DNA from: Branchiostoma floridae
Lineage: Eukaryota; Chordata; Leptocardii; Amphioxiformes; Branchiostomatidae
Direction: 5' to 3'
Length of the DNA: 64,000 nucleotides
Assembly (NCBI RefSeq): GCF_000003815.2
Contig: NC_049990.1
Span: 5,037,069-5,101,068 of the forward strand
Position 1 is the first letter of the stretch, and each line of letters starts with the position of its first letter. Position numbers and translations under genes: made by a program. Shown piece by piece: positions 17,101-27,000 of this stretch. Under the pieces are notes generated by a model, which was not told the origin of the DNA, did no database searches, and worked only from the letters and a program-made list of their open reading frames with translations.

Positions 17101-18541
17101 TCTCAATTTACATGTTTCACCACCGGATTGTGGCCCCAAATGCTGATTTACTTATATTTTATTTTCAAAATTTTTGTAGTCATTATAATACAAGAACCTT
17201 TGGATGGATTACGATGATATTTGGTATGTGGGTAGGTATTGGAAAGGTCGAGCAGCAGAACGTGCGTTTCTTGTATCTTTTGACCCGGACATGCCGTGGT
17301 CTTGATTTTTGGTGGCTTGCTATATAAGGAAGAATTGGTGTATGTCTCTAGTTGTTCTTTCCCTACCTTGAACGCTACTGTGATGACACCGCCCCTGGCA
17401 GGGATGGTCCACATACAGTCCAGGTTCGCATCGTACTCGTTTGGGTAGTTCGGGGAGTACACGTCACCGGCGTGTCCGACAAGGTTACCCCCACAATATT
17501 GTTGTTCTCCTGAACAAAATAACAAAATTCTGTCTGTTGATGCTAACGATTCTACTAAAGCTCGAAAAGTTCGCGGTGGTTTTATTCTCTAGGTTTTTAC
17601 AGTGACCTTTCACACTTCGAATTCATGCTTCCAAAGCACTTTTAGTACTCCGGCATAGAACTTTAAACTGCGAACAAATATTGCGAAACTCTATAATTGC
17701 AAAATTCCAGCGTACATAAGCGAATTTATAAAATAGTATTGGCGCAGTTACAAAAAAGAGATAATTTGAGATATTATGGCAATGGCTTAAAAATGTATAT
17801 AGGAATTCGTCTCATATATTTCGGTATAGTTCTAGGACGTTCAATATGGCACGTGGTGGCGAGATGACCTCCAATGCAGCTGGCATGTTTCCCACATTTC
17901 ACTTTTATACCTACAAGCTTGCACAAATTTTTAACCGTTGCCTAAACATATATTCCAGCCTTAAATTGATGAAAGTTACAACTTAATGATATACACATTA
18001 CAAACGTAATAATTTATAACTTAATTGCACAACAGTTGTCCAAGGTACAGATTATGGCATCTGCTGGTACATAACTTAGCAATAGTTCCATAGATCTAAT
18101 CTTAATTAAAGTTATACAAAGTGTAGCATAGGATGACACAATTATTGAAGGAATTTCTAAAGTCTAAACATTTAAAGTTACCGGGTGCGTTTTCGAAATG
18201 AGCAGTGTATCAAACTGCCACATTGAGAGACAAAAATGTATTTGAGGCCGTCTAGCTTAAACACCTGTATACGTACTTACTTTATCTGAAGTGTGCAAAC
18301 CCCTGGTACAGTAGAAGTGCAATCCGTGCAATTAACAGACCTGTGCGATAATCCGTTGTGCAAAGTAACTGGCTGTTACTGTATCACTAATGCTGTAGCA
18401 GTAGATCTCTTTAACATTATACGCCAGTTTTCTTATACGTTTGGGAATAATCTATTTCACATATGTTCTATACAGTAAAACAGATAACTCACCACTAGCG
18501 ACGGCCGCAAGGCACACGACACCCAGAAAAGCGGACCACAT
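14113..18541 (-). CDS. Secreted two-CUB-domain protein with Ser-Gly acidic tail (paralogue B)
   Basis: Seven exons on the minus strand: 18541-18493, 17509-17367, 16957-16867, 16456-16267, 15773-15613, 15057-14887 and 14153-14113. Together 846 nt, 281 aa, with the same intron phases as its neighbours. Signal peptide MWSAFLGVVCLAAVASG. CUB1 starts at EQQYCGGNL and CUB2 at GGGPCGTHL; all eight CUB cysteines are present, with FDYVEI and YDYVEI strands. The linker is PSSTFKPEPEKTTMKP. The last exon encodes EGSGEGSGDD then FIF, with Ser271 and Ser275 as candidate glycosaminoglycan sites. Exon 5 is one codon shorter than in A (GCYDYV for GCPYDFV). The exon 6 donor is the weaker GTTTGT. Exon 4 is almost identical to that of A, unlike the other exons. 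Likely extracellular; function not inferable beyond CUB-type binding. Confidence 0.9.
14664..14833. mobile_element. MITE of the TCTCCAAGCAGA family in intron 6 of paralogue B
   Basis: Left end atctccaaacaggtcctacg, right end cgtagggtctgcttgaagat. It shares the interior gggagtcagacgg and ccggcttcactcctct with the copy at 4719-4857, and has diverged further. Confidence 0.7.
18311..18392. repeat. Short GTGCAATTA-type MITE copy in intron 1 of paralogue B
   Basis: Contains ccgtgcaattaac and gcgataatccgttgtgca and ends aactggctgttactgta, matching the two larger copies in paralogue C intron 4. About 80 bp, apparently internally deleted. Confidence 0.55.
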
Positions 18542-18594
18542 GTTGTCAGGACGTCGGTCTTCACTGCGTTGGATTCTTCATTAGATTGTGATAC

Positions 18595-18620
18595 TTATAT
18601 ATAAGACCAGTGTTTGGTTA
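18595..18620 (-). promoter_or_regulatory. TATA box and forkhead-like motif of paralogue B
   Basis: TTATATATAAG (18595-18605) lies about 55-65 nt before the ATG, with tgtttggtta (plus strand, 18611-18620) directly upstream. The arrangement matches paralogues A and C. Confidence 0.6.
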
Positions 18621-20894
18621 CTAGGGTGATTATCTTTTTGTAAGGTATTTGTTGACGCCATGCGTTGCAAATAGATCTGGCGGAAGTGTTGGTGTGTGTC
18701 TAACTCACTGCTGTAACCGACTGGGTCAGCAAAAATCGAAAAAAATAGAATTAAACATCTGTAAATGTCCCTGGTCTTTCCATGCAGGGCAGACAAGTAC
18801 GCCCTAACGATTTTGACAAATTGAATGCTCAGCTTGTGGCAGACTGTGCAGGAGTGCAGAGGGTCCGGTCGCACATTGCCGAGTCCATCTGTCAGTGAAC
18901 TGATCGTCCGTCAGGACAAGAAGAATATTTCTAGGATAAGAGTATGTGAACATCCACCAGAGATAGAAAGGGAATTATAAAAAAAAACCATAATCTTCAA
19001 AAGCTTTGCAAATATTCTAAAATGCAATGAATTCAGCGGAAAGAGAAATAAGTTGTCAGTTTTACCAAACTTTTACCTTACAGAAGACCCTTCAAGGCTA
19101 TTCTTTCAACTTAATTCATACAGTACATTAGCCACGTTTAAACCATATATTAGTGAATGTAGAAACTTATAGTAGACTTTGCACTTGTTTGTTCTGTGCT
19201 ATACACTTATTTGTTCCCCAGCTATTAGCATTACCACAAACCGTCGAACATGCATGTAATTTACTTAATTTACTTGGTCACCTTCGGCTAAGAAAACATT
19301 TTCATACGGGCGTTCTTCACCTTCATCACCTTAATGGACCGATCTGGTCGAACGCCATATCGAACAAATAGAACCCTATATTCTATTTCGAACACTAGAA
19401 ATGGTTATTTTTTACGCATTCTCCTATAGCAGAGTACCGTCAGTCATTTATTCCTGACAGATGGAGTCCCTCTGACGACTCTGTTTCGCCTTTGCGTAGG
19501 AGAATGTTTTTGACGGAGGTGTTCGAAATAGAACCATGATCGAACAGAACGGGGTTTGGGGATCGGTCCATTCGCCGAGAAGCTTTTAAAAATATGCTTT
19601 CAGTTGTGCCATGGCCAGGGAGTAGTTGTGGGTGATCACGGATGTTCTGTATGTAGGACAACAACATACGAGAAGCTTATGATGGATCTTCATGGTATGT
19701 AGGCGGTGATTGTAAAAAAGAAGGTCAAGTTCAAAAATGAGTCACCTAGCATTTCCCGTCGGTACTGCAATCTTGCGATCATTATCAAATTTGAGATAGC
19801 AGAAAGGAGTAAAAAGAAACCATGGACAACACCTAGGATCACGTAGGATCATTTGCACGAACAGATATAGAAAGTAAAGTAAAATATAGAAATTTTTCAT
19901 AGTATACTTATGTTGTTGCACTGTATTAGTTAACATTGATGTGTATACATGTACAAATAGTTACCCCATTTCTTCATCATCCTCACTGCGTTCTGCTGCA
20001 ATACTAAGGTTACATACCAGGCGGCGAAAATTGACCTTGACCTTCGTCTTTTCAGTCCAAAATTATCCACATTACAATCCATGCAGAGGTTCTGAATTAT
20101 GTTGACCACAAATATCCGAAAATACAAACACACACACAGACAGACACCCATAGACACACACACAGACAAGCTTAGAATAATATCTACATTTTTCACTTTA
20201 CGATCTCACCCGCGGACATCTACACAATCGTACTTACTAGTATGTTGCTTCGTAAACCAAGAAAGTAATACGGTAGGGGTGGGTATTAATTGGTACAAAA
20301 AATTCAGGTCCAGGTCCGGTTCAGGTCCAGATGATCAAGTCCCGGTTTGGACCTGAGCCTGGACCCTATTCAGTATGTGAAAACTTGTGAATGGACAATA
20401 CTCAGGAAAATGGTTCTGTGGAGTATTTGAGTCCCGTTGGCAGTTTAAAATCATAGAGCAACTGCCACTATAAGATTGACTGTAAAACTTGGCAGAAATT
20501 ACAATAAACTGTACTCTACTTCGCTCTTGTTATTTTCTTCAACCTGTAATCCTCAAACGTGTGCATTTCTGCCCATATAACCTCTTTATTGTCTAATAGG
20601 TCAAACACTGGTACCGGTACCCACCCCTAGCACACGATATACAGTACATAATTATGAACACAGAGAAAGTTACTGACTTGGAGACAGTTTAGGTTACGCA
20701 CGTGGATTTATTGAATACGTAATATTTTCATGACAAACGTCTCTTTACACACCGAACGGTAGGGTGAGGACTTTGAAACCATGTACAGCTAAACGTCGTT
20801 AAATGTGTTTTATTATAAATGTATGTTTGGATAAATGAATGAATGTATGAACTTACGAAAGAATATATGAAAGAAATAATGAATGCATGAATTT
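18621..20894. other. Intergenic between paralogues B and C
   Basis: Holds one MITE (19332-19572, listed). A short fold-back of ggtccaggtcc / ggacctgagcctggacc lies near 20308-20364. There is also a small CA-rich patch near 20130-20163. No exon seen. Confidence 0.5.
19332..19572. mobile_element. MITE with TAATGGACCGATC ends
   Basis: Left end taatggaccgatc, right end ggatcggtccatt. The interior holds atcgaacaaatagaaccc and its complement-like ttcgaaatagaacc blocks. Same family as 26584-26734; 25779-26514 is a longer relative. Confidence 0.7.
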
Positions 20895-20900
20895 TTTATT
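20895..20900 (-). terminator. Polyadenylation signal of paralogue C
   Basis: AATAAA on the minus strand, about 145 nt after the stop codon at 21041. Confidence 0.5.
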
Positions 20901-21040
20901 GTGCCATGTAAAAGAATTGTCCAGCCCCCATGACTGAATGCATATGACATTGTAAGTTGATATCGTTATTTTGATTTCTTGTCAGGTTACACGTTCCCGA
21001 TGTTGCTGTTGTTGCTGTAAGTCACCAGACGTTGGAAGAT

Positions 21041-24000
21041 TTAAAACAAGAAGCTGTCGTCCCCACTGCCATCTCCACTGCCGGCTGCAAGAGACAGAAA
21101 GTCGATAGGACGATAGGACGATAAACAGGTGCAATGGCAAAGTGGGTAGAGTATGAGTAGGTGTCTTGTATTTAGTAGGTTAAGTGTTCAAAATATTCTT
21201 GAGATGGCCTCGTACACACCATTTTTCAATAAGCTCGCTCACACTTATGAGTACGCATGCGCGTCGACAGGAATTAAAAGGGTATTTATCATAAGTCAAA
21301 GCCCTTGAGACAAAATAAATACATCTGGACATTGTTATGCAAATAATGAAGACAAGAATTTCAATTTTGACATGTCAAGGGTCAATCCCCTTTGACGTAT
21401 TACTTATAATTACTGTCGCTGTGCCTAAGTACTCGGAATTTCAAAGTTTAAAAAATTGAATTATTCAATCTTTATAAAACAACTTTGCACACATGAGTCT
21501 GAATTGAGTTGCTGTTACAGCGCTTCACTTGTTGTTTGCTGATCGTCTTAAATCTATCATAGAAAAAAATCTAAAATCAATGATAGGAACAATAAAAAAA
21601 TTAACCTCAATACATTTGCGTCGTTAGACTAATCTCTGTACTTATCATAACTCAGTGTGAACGATCTTATTGTGGTGGTCTCAGGATACCCAGTGGAATC
21701 GGGAGTTGACGATGTATATATCCTTTATAACATCCTTCCTTGTATATACCGACGTATATTACCTGGCTTTTCGGTTGGCTTGGTTGGCTTGATTGGGGCT
21801 TGAGTGGAGGGAACGTCCTTGCGGTACTCGAAACTGAAGCCGCGTTCGCCGACGCTGGAGTCGGACTTGAAGGTGATCCTGACGCCGTTGGTGGTGGTGA
21901 GGGCTGCTGGGATGTCCGTGCCGCAGAATTTCCCTGTGGAACATCACAACAAAATCATAAATGAACAAGAGCACAAGATCACATTTCCTAGCCATCCCAT
22001 CACACCACTTCATACATCACACTGATCCGTCAAATCCAAAATGGTGCCACCCTTCCCGTCATACATCGATCGCAAAACAAAATGGCGGCGCCCAATCATG
22101 AGAACAAAAACAGAACAGGTTCTGCTATCGCAAACCTGTAATAAAATAGACAGGGAAACGTCACTCATGATAAGGTCACACTGACTTGATTTGATGAATA
22201 ACATCCCCTGGAGAACCCAAGACTAATGGGCGAGGGCGAAAAAAATCAGCAAAAAAATGCTGATAAAAATCAGGGTTAAACATTCAGATCATTCTCTTCC
22301 AGGATTGGTTTGTCGTATGTTAATAATCTCTAGTAAGACCGTAAGCGACAATCGTCGCCATTTCAATAATATTACTGTGAATGTATGTTCATGGGGACTT
22401 AATTTCGCGGTAGTGGGAAAAAGAACTTTTCGCGGTGGTTCGCTGTAGCACCACTGTAGGCTCTTACTGCCATGGAAAAATGTTCGCATTGGTTTAAGTT
22501 CGCGGTGAAGTGTCCACCGCGAAAACCGCGAACATTAAACCACCGCGAATGTTTCTGCATTTTCAATATGTTTTAATGTTTTCTTGTTTAAAGAGGAGAT
22601 CAAGAGCGCTTTGGCCCCACACTATGACCACGTGCCCCTTGCCCTAGAGAGCAGGTCCTCTAGCAAGTATAAAATTCCAATTGACAAGGGACGTTATTGG
22701 GTCACATGTGGCCACATTTTCATAGAACATGCAAAAATCAAAATCTAAGACTTGTACCCAGGCTCGTCGTGCCGTCGAAGATCTGAACGTTGTCATAAGA
22801 ACAGCCGCCGAAGAAGCTTCCGTCCTCGAGCTGGAAGTCCGTGAACATGACAGTGACGGGGTACTGGCTGCGGGCGATGGTCCACGTGCAGAACTTGTTG
22901 TTGGGGTAGTTTTCTGGGTAGCTGAGAAAGCGTGCAACTCAATGTCAGAAGTATAAAGCATACATTGTATTTTGTTTCCCTCGAGAATGTTCCTGCAATT
23001 AGCCTTCGGGCATGATTTTGCAAATAAACTTGCTTATAAAGCATACAGATTTCGTTATCTAATTGGATATGCTATACAGTTACAACCAGTTAATTGCACA
23101 ACGGAATATCGCACACTTCTGTTAATTTCACGGATCCCAAAATCCCAAACTGGTACGGTCCAGCTGGATAACTTCGCTTTGTTGCACAATTCGGGTAATT
23201 GCACGAAATAAACTGGCAAATGGTGGTGCAATTAAACGGCTTCTACTGTACAACATCTCTGCATCCCGGCCCATCCAACTTCGTTGAAGCTGACTGTCGT
23301 TGGTCGCTACAGACTACTGAGCACCTTTAACCCTTGGCTAACGTCACACGTTGAGAAGGTTAAATATGTTGATATGCTTAACTTGAAAGTTCACCTGTGT
23401 TGGTAGAAGTCATTCTTGAAAAAGTTAAACTGTAATTTCCAACACCAAAATTGGACTACTTCCTGCAACCTATAATCCACTGCTTATTGAGTCACGTGTT
23501 CTATTTGCATAACGTGACGTCACGACAGCAGTGGATTGTTCATTCCTTGACAAAAACTAATGCTGTGCAGTCGAAATTTTGGTGTTGGAAATTACAGTTC
23601 AACTATTTCAATAATGTTGATATGCTATTTTTCATGTAGCACCTTTCATTGGTCATAGTCTTCTTTCGAATGTTACCATTGACTTTTCAACACCTCTTCC
23701 ATTCTAGAGTTTTCGTTTCCATGGAAGCTTCAATGTATCAAGTTTTGTCTGCATTCTTGAGATGTAAGTCGGACTGAAATGGGCAAAGAATTCTACTCAT
23801 AAATATCATAGAATTCGAACTCAACAAGTTACAGTTTAGGGTTAGCTTTCAGACTAGAGTAGACATACTGTATACCGTTCTACACTGTTTGTTTGTTTGT
23901 CCCCTTTTATGTCCCCTCCCAACTACAAGTAGCTCTCGGGCAGGAATTTGCAATAAACTATCATTATACAGAAGAAGTCGTTTAATTGCACCCCCATTTG

Positions 24001-27000
24001 CCACTTTATTTTGTGCAATTACCTAAATGGTGCAACAAAGCGAAGTTATCCAGCTGGACCGTACCAGTTTGGGATTTTGGAATCCGTGCAATTAACGTGT
24101 GTGCGATAATCCGTTGTGCAATTAACTGGCTGTAACTGTACTTACTTGGGTGAAGTAACTGTGCCAAAGTTATCGTCGAGATGAGCTCCACAAGGTGTGT
24201 TTCCTCCGTGATCGACCTTGAACTGGAACTTGAAGCCCTTGGCGTTGGTGGTGGCGTCGGAGACGAAGCGGATTTGGATGTCATTATTAGCCGTGATGGT
24301 GCCAGGGCCACTGGTGCCGCAGTAAGTTCCTAGCGGGAAAGGAAGAAAAACTTAATTTTTTTAGCCCTAGTCCTATTCACGACAAGTTTCGATTTGCAAA
24401 TGCCTGTATGTGGGTCTCATATCTCTCTGTTTTTTTTTGGGGGGGGGTGTATTTCTCATCTAAATGTGGAATTCCATAACAAAGCACACCTGTTGGGAGA
24501 GTAAGGCTTAGCTCACAATTGGAAAAAGGGGCCCTGCCGGGCAGTTCGCGGGCTGTTTTTGGCACTTTCGGGCGTGATCCCTGCGTTGCACTGTGGGACA
24601 CCTCGCGGCTGCCGGGGTATTTTGAGGCCCGGCCGGGACCCTGGTTCAATTTAAGTCTGAGTTAAAATGAACCAGGGACCCGCTCGTACAACCACCTCGC
24701 GACCTAATCGTGACAACACCGAGAGGGACCCCTCCGGTTGCCGGCAGTCTGTCGGAATAAATTCGTTACGTCAAAGACCAGGTTTACAGAATAAAAGTGT
24801 GTAATTCGTAACACCGGGCCAAATATGTGACGTCACAGATCACGTGAAAGGACAAAAGCCGTGAATTTACACGTATCGCAGTGCCGTTCTTACGCGTATT
24901 ACAGTGGAGTTAAGTGCATAATTGTAAATACTGTGCATCTAAAGCAGTGGAAGATGAAACATTTCATAATTATTTCCAAGTGTTCATTTAACCACACAAT
25001 AGGCTGCATTACTGAGAAGCAGGACGAACGGATAGCCTGCTTCATAGAAAGCTACTCTGCTTTTTACGATATTACAACCCCAGACTACCGAAACAAGCTG
25101 AAAAAAGATGTTTGGCTGAAGAAGGACGTTTCCTCTGCAATTGGCCGACGGAATGCCAAACTTGCAGTCATTCGGACCCAATAGCCATTTTTTTCCGTTT
25201 TACAAATATAAAAATATAGGCATCAACAGTTTGGCAAGTCATCCGCCGACATTGGAAATTCCAATAACATGTTCATTTAGTTTAGAAATGTAACAGTGCC
25301 GCACGTCAGTGCGAGTGCGATGAAAAGTTGGCGAAAACAACCGTGCCGCAGTGAACGGACCCCGACGTACCGCACCAGTACTCCAAGTTCAGTGATGTAC
25401 TACCTAAAGTGAATGCAGGCAATGCTTGTTTGTATATCCCTTAAATATGATGAGTGTCCACCAGTAGCCTGCCTGGTTCCCTGCCGTTGTTCGCAGGGCA
25501 TGCGGCAGGGACCCTACAACTGCCCTACCGGGCTGTGAGAGACAAACGTTACCCTGTCGGAGCCCGCAGGGGTGACCACAGGACACCGTCAGAACATCTG
25601 ACGGGTGTCTGCCGTAGACGAACCTAGGAAGGTGGAAATTTTTTAAAGAAAAATGACGGGGTGCCCGCCGGAACACTCCGGGACCCCCATGAGGGAGCGT
25701 GAAGGCAACGTTTGATTGTGACCACGACAGCCGGTAAACAGAGCCCGGCCGGGGCTACATCCCTGACGGGTACCGGGCCAATGGACCCTTCCAGCCGAAC
25801 GCGATATCGAACAAATAGAACCCCCTATTCTATTTCGAATACTCGGTCAAAAACAGCCCTAGTGGGACAGGAATGGGCAAAGAAAAATGCTATGCCTTTT
25901 TTGTTGATGACTATACCGACCGAGTTTTGTTGTTTTGGGAAGAGTAGGCGCTACATAGCATTACTTTGTTCCTGGGCAGGGTGCACATGTAAAGCAATGT
26001 ACGTAGAAGAGACGGGACTCCCTCTCCGTGAGTGACCGAGCTGCTTTCTTCTTAATTTTTTTTTTCTCCAAAGCATGTATGTACATGCCATACATGCAAC
26101 AAACGCGGTAGAAACCCTGTCACAGATATACGTACCCAGCTTTACACCTGCATCGACCGCATGTCAGAAACCAGGCACTCCTGCCCACCAACAAGGTAAT
26201 ATTATGGAGCACCTCCCGCTTACGCTTTGACTGAAATTATATCACCCTTACCGCAACTATATGCTCCCCCTCCTCAAATGACTGTACTTAGTGGGTGTAG
26301 CATTACACAAAGAATGCATAGCATTTTTCTGCCGCCTGTTCTGAGAGGATTTTAAGGCCCCAAAAGCTAAACTGAAGTCAGCCGGTATCCTCAGCTTAGA
26401 TATCGGCGGCGGCCATGTTTTTGCAACTCGCGCCGTTTTTGACCGAGGTTTTGAAATAGAACCCGAGATCGAACAGGGGGCGAGGCTTATGGTGTTCGGC
26501 TGGAAGGGTCTATTGTGACCCTAGCCTAAGTCTGCAGCAGCCAGCAGCATAGATAGACTAAGTCAAATACTGATATGACTTCTTAATGGACCGATCCCCT
26601 GTTCGAGTATGGTTCTATTTCGAACACCTCCGTCAAAAATAGCCATTTCTGTCCTACTGCAGCACGGAGGTGTTCGGTATAGAATAGGGGGGTTCTATTT
26701 GTTCGATATGCCGTTCGACAGGATCGGTCCATTAGATCCGGGTCAGCTGACGTGCTCCAACGTTTTGCATGCCCTTCTTCGTTACACACTCACTCTCACT
26801 CCGTCGATCTGGCTCTTTAATCCTTCAGTGAACGTTACGACGACCATCTGTCGCTTTCATCAGTATGAAATAAAACGAATACTATCGGTGCTATATGAAT
26901 TAAGACAGAAACGTTTACTGAAGAATCAAATATGCCTGGGTAACGAAGAATCCTTTTTTCAAAGGAAATAGCCTCCGAAACATGAAAAAGAGAACTCACC

